Shown here: in pieces, positions 1 to 12,701 of the stretch
Layout: each line of letters begins with the position of its first letter
How positions within the stretch are numbered: position 1 is the stretch's first letter
NCBI RefSeq assembly: GCF_002775205.1
Contig: NC_036447.1
Span: 23,170,501-23,234,500 of the forward strand
Direction of reading: 5' to 3'
Source of the DNA: Xiphophorus maculatus
Lineage: Eukaryota; Chordata; Actinopteri; Cyprinodontiformes; Poeciliidae
Length of the DNA stretch: 64,000 nt
Position numbers and translations under genes: made by a program
The notes under the pieces: model-generated
Seen by the model: the letters and a program-made list of their open reading frames with translations, nothing else
Told to the model about the DNA's origin: nothing
Databases searched by the model: none

Positions 1-2940
1 AGGCTAAAAAACTCACCGGTTTAGAGTTGCCTTTGATTCCTATTAAATGAAACATTGATCAACATATTTGATTGATGATGGTATTTGACAAAATTTAATC
101 ATTTAATAATTGGTGAATACATCATGTTTTTATGATAGAAGGCACTTGGAATTGCCTTGTTGCTGAAATGTGTAACACAAATAAACTGGACTTTCGTTAT
201 TTTACAATGTAACATCTGTACTATTCCTTGTTCTTTAGAGAGTTTTGCCTTTTTACCACAGAAGAGTTGTCTTCCTCCTTGTAGAGGAACTGCGGGATTG
301 CTTGACAATCAGATCAACCGAGACGCTACAAACTGCATCTCGGTAAAAACCCGATCCAACACGAATCCGTTTCTGCTCCATAAACACCTTCCACACATAA
401 ACAGAGACCTATTCCATCAAAAGAACCCAAACATTGTTTTATTTTAGGACAGACAATGAAATAGGCATTCCACTTTATGACCGCTTACAAATCACTTTCT
501 GTGCAGAGTGTAAAAGATGTGAGGCTAGTAAAACACAAGCAGAAATATAATCACGTGCTCTGAAATACTCAAGCATACATTATCGGTTACAGCTGCAGTC
601 TAGAAAGATGTCTCACTTATAGTGATTTCATATATCACACATGTAATTGGCACGGCTCGTTATTTACAGTCCAGCTTCTTTCCAGGTTACTCAATCTGCA
701 GATAGAGACCAGTTGCCTGCTTACATATCTGTGCAATACCGTTTACTAAACATTAAAAACACATCTGTTTGACAGTTTCTTGTTCTCTAAATGGACATTT
801 CTGGACTCGACAGAAACAATCTGCAATATAAAAAACAAAACAGCTAATTAAAGATCTATAGCAGTTTAGAAATGAGTGGGAATAAATATCTTAATCTATT
901 ATATTTAATTTCTCTAAGTAGGTCTACTATAAAAGCAATTTTACCAAAGTAAACCCAATCGAACCAAAAGTAAATATTTTTCCTTTATCCATAATGTAAC
1001 TATCTGATAATTTGTGTGGAATTTAATGATGAACAAAGACAAACTGAAAAACTGAGAACAAGGATCGCCGGATGTTTTAAAAACAATTTCCAAAGATATT
1101 TGTTGCCTTAGGAGATTTTAACTCCACACAAACCTTTTGTTTCTTTCAACATTTCTAAGTTTTTCCTGCTTATGCCCTTGCTTGGTTGCTTCCAGATTTG
1201 GTTATTTATTTTCATATTTCACAGTATTTCAGTGCCACTCCCACCATTCTCAATAAAAGGAGATAAATTACTTTGACAAAAACAAAGAAGTATATGATCG
1301 CTTATAATCACAAGTCCTTTCATACATGAGCGTAGAGGAAGACTGATCTGCATTAAACCAGTGCACTGACTCTCAGTCATTCTTCAACATTCATAAACAA
1401 GACATATTTACACTCTCCCTTTTAGTGTGGAAGGACAAATGTTGCAGGCATCAACAATAAGCAAAATAAAGACAGGAAACAAACAACTTATTAAAATCCT
1501 GAGTCCAGAAGTCTTTCTGTGCAAAAGTCTTAATTTGTCATTTTCTCCTCAGTTTTGTTTTAAATGGAAGTTCTCTTGCGGTTCTTTAATCTTTAGGACA
1601 TTGGTTGTTTTCTTCATGGTACATTTTAATCAGATTAAAATTATGTCAAAAAGGTGAATATTTACTCAGTGGAGACTGAAAATGCAGGATTGTCCTGTAT
1701 TTGATTCAATACAGGACACCAACGCTGACCAGAACAGCAACCCCTCAGAATGAAGCTGCCACCGCCAGGTTTTTGCAGTGGGGATTGTTTGTGTCTTTTT
1801 TTATTCTGTTCTGTTCCATATTGTTCTTTGTAAAAGAGCTCAAGTAGTAGAGCTCAGAGTGGTATTAAGTATGTGTTCATATGTGATCTGTTACCACCTC
1901 GTTTGTCAGAAGACAGAAAATAGAGCAAATCAAGGTTCAGCACCAAAGGTAAAAATTCAAGGGGTCTTTTAAAAGTCAACGTTTGCAGACACAAAACTGT
2001 TTTATTCCTTAAGTCGAGAGCTTTTCATGGTGGATTTGCTTTGTTTTGGTGGATTTGCACTTTTAAGTGGCCAAATCAATAAATTCAAAGGATTCTTTAA
2101 AAACCGTCAAACTAAACTAAGTATTAGTTTAATGTTAGCAGCCATTGTCCAAAGATAAACTGAAGAGCCCAGAAAAACCTGTAAAGACTTTTGCACAGAT
2201 AGTCTGAGACGAGTCCGTTTGAGACAAAAAGTAGAAGCACGCTGTCTGAAAATCTCTGTATGCACCACATGTGCAACTGAATTTATCATATTTATAAAGT
2301 GTCTAAAGGAACATAAAACCTGATACATGGCCTCTTATTACAAAGTTAGAAATAAAAGTTTAAAAAGTTTGAAAATCCACAGGTAAAACTCAGCGTAAAT
2401 TTACAGTACTGGAACGTTTGATTTATCCGACCCTCTTCACAACAGATTGGGATCGCCCAATAATCTTCAAGACTATTTAAAGTTTGCTAGATTGTAGCAA
2501 ATTTGGGGGAGGAAAGAAAAAAAAACTTGAGTGGAAAGTTACTGCTTTTTTTATACCATTCTGTCAGAACGGTATCACCATTTCACAATAAAGTTTCCTT
2601 GCAATCTGGGAAAAATTTCTGTAAATACGATAGGTTTCTGCACCTCCACCATCACATTCAACCACCGCAGCAAGCTGCATATGTGCAGCATGGAGGTGTA
2701 TGTGCTTTTCTAAAAGCAGAGGGGGAACTCCAACAACGAAAATCACACTGTGCTCTTGGTGCACCACGGTAGATATTTCCGTTTAGTTTTAAAGTTGTGA
2801 CATGGTCTTACTCTGGTGAGAAGAGGGCCTTATCTGTTGACACCGATAGCTGAGGAGGAGTAATTAGTCTAAACATCCTCTTTCATTTTAAGGATGTTAT
2901 CTGATATCGAGACGTTATGGGCAGCTATTGGCCGTGTGTC
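1..2940. other. Intergenic DNA and likely gde1 3' UTR
   Basis: No supported gene begins here; the short reading frames lack splice context and family resemblance. The right part, up to the gde1 stop codon at 2941, should be gde1 3' UTR. A minus-strand AATAAA (complement at 2001-2006) is a candidate poly(A) signal and would give a 3' UTR of about 0.95 kb. Around 1720-1790 there is weak similarity to the middle of a Tc1-type element (a degraded run resembling its alanine/histidine-coding GCTGCCACC stretch). The rest is AT-rich sequence with nothing I can name. Confidence 0.5.
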
Positions 2941-5900
2941 TCAGTAATGAGGTTCACAATCTTCCACAAGGCTGTCTGTGATGTAATTGATGTGTAGCAC
3001 CTCCTGGAAATAATCTTTCTCCAATTTTGTGTTGACGGTCCAGGCTACAACTTCCACTCCCCTTTGAGCCCAGTACTGGACATAGTCCCTGCAGACAGAA
3101 AGACACGCATGAGGATGTGTTCATCAGGACACACGTCGACGTGATAAAAACGTAAGCCTTCTGGATTATCTTGGGAGCTCAACTTCAGAGCAAGTGTTGA
3201 ATTTCAAAGAAAGAGTGACTGGCTCAACTCACTGTGACACGACGTTTTTCTGGATCAGGAAGGCGGAGGTGCCACACAGCTTCCACAGCAGGTGATGATG
3301 TGCCCAGTCCAACAAGATGTCCATCATTCTCATCCAGTGATGTTGCCATAGTGATGAAAAACGTGGCGTACCATCGCCGAGACAGCTCAAGCTCCACGGC
3401 CTGTGGGTCAACGCTGTGAGCACTTCAGGGTCGCTCTGTCTCATCTGGACAAAACGAAACAAACAAAGAAACAAAAAAAAAAAAAATGTCTGAAAGTCTG
3501 AACTGCAGCAGCAATGACAGTTATACGTGACGGGAATGATCTGCTAGAGGAAACCACAGATTTTACTGCTGTGAATTATGTATCAACAATACGAAACCGA
3601 GGTTTATATCTTTTTCTTTAAAGTTAAAAGAAAGCTATGTTTCTTTTAACTTGTACAAAAGTTTAAAGAAATATAGCTGGCTGAGATAATTTAAGATTTC
3701 TCAAAGTGCAAAGGCATTAAAGCATGCAAAACAATCAAGCTAACCAGCAGATATTTTGTCTTAAATTCTGAATCATTCAAGTTGGATTTGAGTAATAAAA
3801 ACCTTTATGTATCTAAAACAGTGGTGCTCAAACGGAGAAGCAATCTAGCAATATATTGTAGCGATTTTAATATTGGCTTTTCATATTTGTTCATCCTGAA
3901 TTGAAAGTATGTGCAGGTCAGAAGCAGCGTGTTCTCAAACACGGTGAGAATCATCAACACAAGTGAACAGCTGCCAACGAGAAAGCACGCAAAAGTAGAA
4001 AGGGAAAAATAAATACAAATGTGCATGCTTAAAACAACTCGGATCAAGGAGATTTATGGCTTTTTGTGATGCCTTCACAGGCAAGTGCGAGTGGAAACTT
4101 GTTTTGGAGGGATGAATTTGAACTTGATTGCGTAACTGTAACGTTTCGCAGCAAAGCAGCGAAGCAAACGTCGCTCTAAGGAAAACGGATTAAGGTAACA
4201 CAAAAACGACAAATGTAATCTTTTGGGAACTTGTGTGGCCATGTAGGGGTTGGTTATAATTAACTAAAGGCATATAAAGCAGTGCTGAGTAACCCTGCAG
4301 AAACTAAACCTCCTGCTTCAAAGTTTCCAGAGATCAACCACGCTCTTACCCTATAGATGACTTTGGGTTGGAAGGAGCAGACGATGCTGCTGTTGTAGAG
4401 AACCGGGTATTTCTTGTACAAGTCTTTAAGCGCTGCAGCTGACTGGACGGGAAGGAAAAACAGAGGGGTGCAGAAGGAAGGTCAGGCAGTTTTTTTGTTT
4501 CTTTCATTTTTTTTTTTTTTTTTTTTTTGCAGTGAGTGTTTTTGTTTGTTCTGTTTCCAAACAGCCACATGGTGCGAGTACAGACACACCGCTGTGGGCC
4601 CTCTGCTGAAAAAATGTCACAACCAAAAAAAATAAACAAACTGAAAACATTCAACACTGCATCAACCAACTTAGCTATCAAGTGCCTAAAATCCTGAATA
4701 CAAACTGGAAACACAGAGTTCAGGATCACATGTGCATCTCTCTCACACTTAATAATAGTAACAATAATAATAATGAAAAATCACATCAAATGATTTTCCT
4801 TTTTTTAAAACAAATTTAACACCTTCAGTATTAATTCAAAACTCAAGTGTGACAAGATTCAATAAGCTCCTTTAATTTGATCTTTATTGCTCTATATAAG
4901 CAATCATAGTATATTTAAATGTTGAAGAAAAAGCTGTATTTGTGTCATATCTGCACCCATTTATCACTAATTATTCTCTTATTCTATGTTGTTCCGATGA
5001 AGCCTTTAGATCTGTATTAGTTTTTAATAAAGATTTCATTTCAATCATTGTCTCCATTGTGGGACCTCGTCTTACAGTGCCTTACAAAAGTGATACAAAG
5101 AAGTATTTAACTATTCTGTCCACTTTACTTCAATCTATTACACAAAACATTTTAATAATATAAATCGCAGCAACCGAACGTGGAAGCGTTGGAGACAGGC
5201 AGGAATATTTCTGCAACGCACAGGAGAGGCCCAACATCCTTTTGCACTTTCACCTGGATGTAAATCAATAAAACCGGCTGCACATCACCAACTCTGTTTG
5301 TTAGTTTTGATGGCTGCACCTCATCTGGATGACCTTTGACATCAAAGTAGATGGTGAGTTTCAGCTTGATGCACTCCTTTACGGCCTCTTCCAGAGTTGG
5401 GATCTTCTCGCCAACAAACTTGGACCTAGTGAGAAAAGCAGAGCTCATTCATAAGTCAGGCTTTAGAAACAAGGAGTTATATTCTGATTAGATAATGACC
5501 AAAACAATACCTTTATATTCATCTCACAATAACACGTGTATTTTATAAAATAATTGCTACATTCTGTCTGCACCGATGCAACGGGAGTACGTTGAATTCA
5601 ATCATTTTGTTACCCAGCAGCATGTGCACAGGAGTTTAGATTCGTCCGCATTCTGTTTTGTCCGTTCCTCACCTGAATCGATGTTTAGCAGATGCATCGA
5701 GTTTGAGCAGCTCGGAGAAGCTCATCTTGTTGAGTGGGCCCGAACCGTTGGTGGTCCGATCCACGGTGTCATCATGCATGAGGATGGGGATCCCATCTGC
5801 AGAGAACTCCAAGTCCAACTCAACACCGGTCGCACCATTCCTACTCGCCTATGAGCAGAGGAAGAAATGCATACATTCAAAAAGATATAATCTTTCAGAA

Positions 5901-7082
5901 GAAAAAAACATGACAAAACCCATTAAAAAAGTTATTCCATTTGGTTAAGTTTATTTAACAGGCTAGCTGGGTGCTACAAAATCCTTTGAAAGAGCGATGC
6001 TATAAGAACCAGCGGCGGCGCTGACGAGGCTGATCTCTACATCCAATTTCTCTGAAAACTCCTTTAAGTTACGTGTAGGAGACGAGTTGAGCCACTAGGT
6101 GTCACTGTTGCGTCAGAATGTATAGGAACTTTGATTTAGGGATCAATCGGTCCTTCAAATGTGAGGTTCAATGCTGGGTAACCATATCCACTTTAACAGC
6201 AAATTTAATCGTTCTGCTGTTAAATTTGTTTACAAACACAATAACAGATATCCTGAACTTGGAATTTGAGGTTTAAGTTGTACAAATTCGTTTTTCACTT
6301 GAGGTGAAAAGTCAAACTAAAGAATGAATAGACTTTTTTTTTTTTTCTGAAGTCAAACTTGCAAAACAAGTCTGGAGAACAAGTTTAAGATAATGGAAAA
6401 ACCTCAGGAACATGCAAAAAATTAAATGTCTTTGACTCAATCTATACTGTTCAACATATTTTAATGTTTATCTGTGATTAAAAAAAAGTTCAGCTCACTT
6501 CCAGTTTTGTTGATCAAGCTGGTTAAAACTGAGAAGTTTGGGAAAAACTTTGTTTACGTCATAAATAAAAGGGAAGTAAGTTTGTATCTAGAAAGAACTA
6601 TAGGTTTCAAAATCTTTATGTGAATCAAATTGTGTCAAACCACAGATATAAAATCTGCAGTGAATGACTGTATTACAAAAAAATTGCAGTGAGCCCTCTT
6701 TACTCTGATACTCATAAATAAAACCCAGTAAGACCACAATTTTAATTAGCGGAGTTTTCCCAAATAAACTCCTTCACAGACAAGAGGTGAAGTGGAGAGT
6801 TCTGTCTTTGTTGGCAATGACTCTCACCTCCCGAATGGCTGCTATCGTGTTCTCCGGGGCGTCGTGGCCACCGCCTCGGTGAGCGACCGCGGATGCCTTT
6901 CCCGCTGCCGGGTTCAGCACCTGCCGTGCCCTGCTGGTCGCCAACTGCGGAAACCTGAACATGGCTACAAACAGATAGAGGGAGGTCGTGAGGGCGGTGG
7001 ACCACAAGGGGCTCCGGGTTCCCAGCAGGACCAGCACGAAGACCAGCGAGTAGAGGGTGACTTCATCTCCCAGCTGAAGCAT
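2941..7082 (-). CDS. gde1: Glycerophosphodiester phosphodiesterase 1 (GDE1/MIR16), complete, six coding exons
   Basis: Membrane glycerophosphodiesterase that hydrolyses glycerophosphoinositol and lysophospholipid or N-acylethanolamine glycerophosphodiesters (family knowledge). Coding exons on the minus strand are 7082-6828, 5848-5673, 5425-5320, 4442-4350, 3444-3233 and 3088-2941. All junctions are GT-AG and in phase, giving 329 aa, against about 331 in human. Visible features are an N-terminal hydrophobic stretch (about residues 8-42), the GDPD signature AHRGGGHDAPENT (His68-Arg69 and Glu77), the metal/catalytic block GVELDLEFSADGIPILMHDD (Glu95, Asp97, His110), THRPWSLS in exon 5 and the terminal VEDCEPHY. 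The exon 4 acceptor was set at 4442 because only that choice keeps the frame (SAALKDLYKKYP). All catalytic residues I can check are present. It is divergent from tmem186, with 607 bp between start codons. The hydrophobic MMDILLDW segment may be a second membrane-associated region. Confidence 0.95.
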
Positions 7083-7689
7083 GGTGGTTCTCCTTTTTTC
7101 CCTTTTCCGTGTCCTCTTGAGTTTCGAGTCGGAAAGCAGAAATTACCTTCAAACTGCAGAGGCAAAGTCGCCCTTGAATGTGACATTTATTGTCCTTCAG
7201 CGGTCATTTTCCTAAAATACGGCTTGACGCAGGACTATATTCCACTCATACGGTATAGCGTTTTAGAAATGTTCATTATAAGGTTTAGAGCGATACAAAT
7301 GCCCGCAGTCAGCCGGTGGGACATTTAACCCGGTTGGACGGACAAGCGGAACACTTTGAGGTTGCACCTCCCAACCGGATGTGGCCGTCCAGCAGTTCCG
7401 TGCTACCTGCGCTAGCCTGTTATGTTATTTTATATATGGAATAATGGCAGCAGTAATAAAGCAGATAACATCGAATATATTTTTGACTTTATGTCTTTAC
7501 ACAGGGCCATAAAGGGGAAAAATATTTGGATAATCAATGACGGCTTGTTTTGTTAAGTTCTTCCGGGTCGGTCATTAGGTTAGCTTCATATTAGCATGCT
7601 CCTAGCATACTCAGGTTGACTTTGGTCATCTCTCCTTTTGTTTTCATTTTCGTTTCTCTTTAAAAAAAAAACTACGCTCGTCAGTCGTG
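7083..7689. promoter_or_regulatory. Shared promoter region between gde1 and tmem186
   Basis: The 607 bp separate the divergent start codons of gde1 (minus) and tmem186 (plus). ETS-like motifs are visible: ACCGGATGT near 7374 and TTCTTCCGGG near 7558. No TATA box sits at a convincing distance from either start. Head-to-head spacing under 1 kb with ETS sites is the usual form of vertebrate bidirectional housekeeping promoters; that reading is inference. Transcription starts cannot be fixed from sequence alone. Confidence 0.6.
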
Positions 7690-8746
7690 ATGAGCATCAT
7701 GGTGAGACATTTATATTATTTTAATAATATTATTTTATTTAATTAGCAACAAAAAGTAAAGTCCAGTTTATTAGCTAACTCTAGGTTAGCATCTCATTCA
7801 TAATTACAAGTGCAGCTTACATAAAAGTTTGCCTTTCTACCGAATACTTCATATTTTTCTAGCTCTTGTCTTAATGTTTGTAGACCATAACGTAAAATGA
7901 GTGCATGTTGACAGTCAAGTAAAACAAGTGATTTCCCTCTGAAGGTTTAGAGAATTAAAAATCAGCCTTGGTTACACGCTACTAGCTGTTTCATCAAGGA
8001 CTACTGTAGATTTGTGAAGGTTTTGCTTTAAATCGGGCATTTTTACAATTGGGCTACACAGTTGGGGTTTTTTTCTAATCAATGTTTATTTCCCACAGAT
8101 CAGACCAATATTTCTGACCAGGTTCACCTCTCAGGCCCTGACCTGCACCAGAAGATCATTTCTTCTCTCAAGGTACCAGCCTCGTTCAGCTCACACTCCG
8201 TTCCTTCAGAGCTGTCATGGAACCCTCACGCCAGAAATCACAACCCTGATCAGATACTCTGACCTATCAGCACAGAAATACTCTATGATTTACACCCTGC
8301 CTCATATCAGGCTCCTGAGAGCTATGTCCAGGCTCAAGCTGTTTCAGACTGCAGTCACTTTGGTCCTCTTGCCCCCAGTGTACTTTCTCTACTTCCAAGG
8401 AATTGTCTCCCTATTTCTAGTCAGCTACTCAACTGGGATTGCTCTTTTTGCTGGTGGCATGCTCTACATTGCCAGTCACCTCTTCAGAAGAGTTGTAGGA
8501 ATGATGTACCTGGACCCATCCCTAACCACGCTCAAAGTTTCTCACCTCACTTTCTGGGGCAAGCGTCAAGACATCTATCTTCCTGTGTCAGACATTATGA
8601 CCATTGCGGATACTGGAGACTCTGCAAGTGAGACTATACTGAAACTGAAGAGATACAGCAGTCCAGACACATTTTATTTTTCCACTCGTTTTGGACGGGT
8701 CGTGGATAAGCAAGGCTTTGAGAAGGTTTTCGGAAGTTTTCAGTAG
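7690..8746 (+). CDS. tmem186: Transmembrane protein 186, complete, two coding exons
   Basis: Mitochondrial inner-membrane protein that takes part in complex I assembly (MCIA complex) in mammals. Coding exon 1 is very short (7690-7701, MSIM, donor GTGAGA); exon 2 runs 8099-8746 after the acceptor TTTCCCACAG. The joined product is 219 aa, against 213 in human. A basic, Ser/Thr-rich N-terminus (residues 5-40: many Arg, few acidic) fits a mitochondrial presequence. Two hydrophobic segments follow at about residues 84-104 and 105-132, joined by PPVYFLYFQG. The soluble C-terminal half has the family-like stretch HLTFWGKRQDIYLPVSD and ends FGRVVDKQGFEKVFGSFQ. A second in-frame ATG at 7699-7701 could also start the protein. 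Candidate poly(A) signals are ATTAAA near 8856 and 9026. Confidence 0.9.
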
Positions 8747-9335
8747 TTGCTTGCATAGTCAATAGGACAGTAGGACTGGACTGATGAAAATGGAATGAAT
8801 GTACAATCACACATATTGTTTGCACTGACTGTTATTGAAAATAGATAGTATAAAGATTAAAATTCTTGGGGATTTGGAAATCCTATCAGTCTCATCATTT
8901 TTAAGAAATAGATTGTATGCTGCTGTAGTAGCATTTAAGGTTTTTTACTTTTACACATGCACACACATTTGCACAGAGCATTTTTTAAAACAACATAACA
9001 CTCTTCATTATTCTACAACTAGTTTGCATTAAATACAGTTTATGATTTTGGATGATATGTCACAAGTTTAAACTTTTAGCTGTTCTCTAGATGACAAAGT
9101 TTCTCATAATTGTATGCCCACAGAATACAGGATATAAAAAAAAAACAAAGCACCATGGAGGAAGAACTCACTGTCATGTGACGTATAATATCTTCTTGAC
9201 TAACTCCAGTCCTACAAGTGAAGTCGCTCAAAAAAACAAAACAAAAAAGTAACTTGAGTTCACACAAATTTAACATGGTTTAAACAGCCATTTTATCCTG
9301 AACTTTTTTTAAAGGCTGAAGAAAGTTGCCTGAGT
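8747..9335. other. Convergent 3' ends of tmem186 and hmox2
   Basis: This stretch holds the 3' UTRs of two convergent genes, tmem186 from the left and hmox2 from the right. It is AT-rich and contains no canonical AATAAA for hmox2, so the exact 3' ends are unclear and the transcripts could overlap. No further gene is visible. Confidence 0.5.
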
Positions 9336-12300
9336 TTACAGAAGGTACCAGGCTGTAAAGCCAGCAAAGATGGCAACCCAGGCAGCCAGCGCCACCTGGC
9401 AGGGCAGATGACCCACAAGCGTCTTGGCTAACTGGAAGGCATAGGTTGGATTCCCATTTGCAGCTGGACAGAGGAGAGGGGGAAGGTTAGGCACGGAGAA
9501 CAGACAGTTAAAAAATGTCAAGTAAATAAAGAACTGTTTATGTAATAGTTCTTCCACCAAGCAGTAAATGAAACAACTGTTTTAGTCATCCAACATCACT
9601 TCAACATTGGGTCGAACAATAAATCTAATCTGCATTGAGGAGGAATAAACCACATTGACACTCGCATTGTTTAGTACTTTAAACTATCTTGTCAACATTC
9701 AATACCCCTTTAACTTTTCCGTCTCCACAGCATGATGCTGCCATCACGTTTTACCACGGAGATGATGTGTTCAATGATACGCAGTGTTAACGTTCTGCAA
9801 AAGCATTCACTTTTGAATGTATGAAAGCAGGGTTCCTATACATTTGCTTTAAAACATGCAGACATTTTTTAGACACTTTTGAGAATTCTGAGCTACATTG
9901 AAGCCATTTGAAAATATAACAGATATTTTTACAGGGGTGAAGTTTCAAGTATGTATGGAACAAGGACAGAAGGAATGGTAGAACACGAGGAAGGAAGTAA
10001 AAAAAGAGGAGGGAAGACAAGAAAGGGAAGATGAAACACAGAAGTTAAAAGGCATAGTGTGGGAGGACTGAAGAAGGGAATAAATAAATGACAATAGGAG
10101 GGCCAGAAATATGAGCACAAAAATAAAAGAAGAAAAAAATGAAGAACAAGAGGGGAGGACACAGGAGATAATGGCAGAAACAAAAGAATGAGGAAAATGA
10201 GAAACAAAGTAAAAAAGTTAGAACAGAAGGAGATAAAAAACAAAGTAAACAATAAAAAGAGGTATAAAAATGAACAAATGTCAACATTTAAGACAATGGG
10301 ATAGAAAGTACAGCTTGGAAATACAACTGTTTTCAAGACTCGTATTTTGTTTTTCCATATTTATCCACAACTCCAAAATGACTGAAATCTAATAAATTGT
10401 GTCCTTTATTCTAAGAAGTTTTAGAATAAAGGGGGTTAAATAGATGAGCTGCAAACTATTTAGATTTCATTTAAAATTATGCAAAAGTTCTGTTTTTTTC
10501 CTCTGTTTTGTTTTTATGTGCTGCTTTATGTTATTCTATCACATAAAAATGATTGTTGTACTTTGAAAATAGTTTGCGGTATGAAATTTTTCACAAGGCT
10601 TTAGCTATGAGGACTAGCTAATCATTTTGGAAAAGTTACACTTTAAAATAAATTGCAGGAAAGAAAGTGCTTCAACTGAAATTATGTTTATTCAAGGCTG
10701 TGTGGTGATTTCTATTGGCCTGTCTTATCAATTTACACTACAGAACAGCAAAGGCACCTTACCCATTTTAGCTGCATAGTACGGGCACTTGTTGAAATCA
10801 CTCTCTTGAATGAGCTCTGCATGACCATGCCTAAAGCCGTCCTCTTGGACTTCCTCTTTGCTGGTGTTTCCAATTTCCTCGAGCTCTGAGAAGACCTGAT
10901 AAAATAATTAATAATACCCCCGTTAGCTTCAGCCTTCTAGTTACAGCTTTATTGGAACCACCCTGCTCACCCACCATCATGTTGAATCCAAACGCCCTAT
11001 TGGACTCATTTACAATCCTCTGTTTGGCCTCCAGGTCCAGCTCCAGCTCATTCATCCTGCTGCGGTAAAGCTGCTTGAAGCCCCTGTGGCTGGTGATTCC
11101 TTCAAACTGGTAGAAGTTCAGACCCTCTCCCGATGCAGGCAGCTTCAGAGCCCTTTGGGCCACTTTCTTCAGGATCTGTCCTCCTGACAGATCCCCCATG
11201 TAGCGGGTGTAGGAATGGGCCACCAATAGAACCGGGTCTGCCTCTCCCACCTCGTGGATCCGGTTCACGTAAGGCTCGGTGCCTGCAGAGAGGCTGATCT
11301 GCCGGAAAGAATGCCACCGTGACAAGTTTGCGTTTCAGTGGTGAGAGCTTCCTGATAGAAACACAATTTGCTGCAGAGAATTAATGTTCCTAATGAAAAC
11401 AATGCGACAAGCTACATAGACATTGAACTATAACTGTGCTTTGTGCTCACTTGGCTCTCCCAGTCTGCTCCATAAAAATACTCCAGGTCCCGGGCCAGTG
11501 CCTCGCGACGGTGCAACTCCACAGGAAAATAGATTGGAGCGATGTGAGGGTGATCCTTATTCTTCTCTATCTCCTCCTCCATCGCTGAATAGACGAAGTA
11601 CAAAGCTACTGTGCCTCTCTGATTGAATATAAAGAGAAAAAAAAGAAGCGCAGTCCAACAGACTATCAGGTTTGACTGGGGACCATAATTACTACATTGA
11701 AAGTGGTATGGTTCACTTTCCCACTGCATTGTGACTAATTATCCAAACCCTTGAAAAACTTGTTCACCCCATGGTCTGTGGTACCAAAAACACTGAAGGA
11801 AATGACACAAAAACCTCTGACGCAGACATGAGCGCAACCTCATTCTTCACCAAACATAAACAAAAATGGAGATCAGATTTTAGCGCTTGTACGATTTCGC
11901 TTTCGTCTTTGGCAAAAGACCACAACCAATTTCTCCTGCTAGCACGAGACTTGCACAATTATTTTGGTTGTATTTACCCACAATGCTTCCAAGAGCAAAA
12001 GAAAGTCTCCAGTCCGCTATTGAACCGCACCACAGTTCATTTCAACTGAACCGAGACCTAGGTGTGAAGGCGGACCAGAGTTTGATTGTGCATTCACACC
12101 TCCCTAAACGAACCAAAATGGCTTAGTTTCCAAAACTCAGATGTTTGAAAACTGATCTCCATGTTTGTTTGGTAAACCAATTTGATGGAGCTTGAGGTAT
12201 TTAAACCTGCACATAGCTCAGAACAACTGTATGCAACAACAATTTTAATAAGTTCTGTATCTGAAATGTAAATACTTATATATGCAGAAGTGGTAAAAAA

Positions 12301-12701
12301 AACAAAAACGGATAAGGTTCTAAAGGAAAGTACAACCATTTTCAATCACAGGGCCCTGTGTATTTTGAACATGTCAAGCATGTGTACTTTTCAAGCCAAC
12401 CTTAAACACATCCCTGATGATGCGGCCCCTGAGGAAATCTTTGACGAACTGACAGTTCTCTGCTCGATCATGGGACTCCTTGGTGCCCTCGGCTAACATC
12501 TCAGACAGGTCAGTTGGACTTGAAACACAGAGACATAATTAACACTTCAAACATCTCACCATAGTGTAGGTATTTCAGATGAAAGGCCCTGTTAGGACTT
12601 TACCTAAGACCCTCATCATTGTCATCCACAATGATCCTGGCTCCTCCTTTCTTCACCTTCACTCCATTGGATTTGGGTTCAGAGATTGAATTGCTATCCA
12701 T
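9336..12701 (-). CDS. hmox2: Heme oxygenase 2, complete, six coding exons
   Basis: Membrane-anchored (ER) enzyme that degrades heme to biliverdin, CO and iron with cytochrome P450 reductase. Coding exons are 12701-12604, 12518-12401, 11618-11451, 11298-10975, 10895-10763 and 9463-9336. Junctions are GT-AG and in phase, giving 322 aa, against 316 for human HO-2. The proximal heme ligand is His49 in [15 protein letters not shown]; the distal helix is [20 protein letters not shown] (residues 161-180). The C-terminal tail anchor spans about 302-322 and ends AWYLL. HO-2 rather than HO-1 is supported by an N-terminal extension of about 24 residues before the catalytic core and by a heme regulatory Cys-Pro motif, NKCPYYAAK (Cys273). 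Mammalian HO-2 has two such C-terminal motifs; here only one is seen, the other position reading LPCQV. The gene is convergent with tmem186; the intron between exons 2 and 3 carries a MITE. Confidence 0.95.
9690..10560 (-). mobile_element. Degraded Tc1/mariner-type element in the last hmox2 intron
   Basis: Around 9725-9790 the plus strand reads CACAGCATGATGCTGCCATC followed by a degraded ACCACGG and GATGTGTTC run. This is the well-known reverse complement of the GGSIMLWG region of fish Tc1 transposases. Around 10425-10545 a stretch like the 3' end of the same fish element follows (AATAAAGGGGGTTAAAT, then TTCTATCACATAAAA). The purine-rich GA/AAG-biased run at about 9950-10280 between them is low-complexity or later sequence. 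No intact transposase frame remains. Assignment rests on remembered family consensus. Confidence 0.5.
11745..12125. repeat. MITE-like dispersed repeat, copy A, in hmox2 intron 2
   Basis: About 380 bp that matches the reverse complement of the segment at about 27598-28025 at a visually estimated 75-80%. Shared anchors include CACTGAAGGAAATGA, AAAAACCTCTG, AAAAGACCACAA, TTTTGGTTGTATTTACCCA, CATTCACACCTCC and ACGAACCAAA. The two copies show the family is dispersed. With no coding capacity it is best called a non-autonomous DNA element. Copy B has additional outer sequence absent here. Confidence 0.6.

Noticed and set aside
6085..6115. CTCF-like CCACTAGGTGTCACT in gde1 intron 1 (and CCACCAGGTGTCACC near 15790)
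   Set aside because: Both deviate from the CTCF core at the GGC position and isolated short matches are expected by chance; not listed as sites.
9929..10336. 135-codon minus-strand frame rich in Leu, Phe and Ser
   Set aside because: It is the complement of a purine-rich low-complexity run inside an hmox2 intron and has no start context, splice logic or membrane-protein pattern beyond composition.
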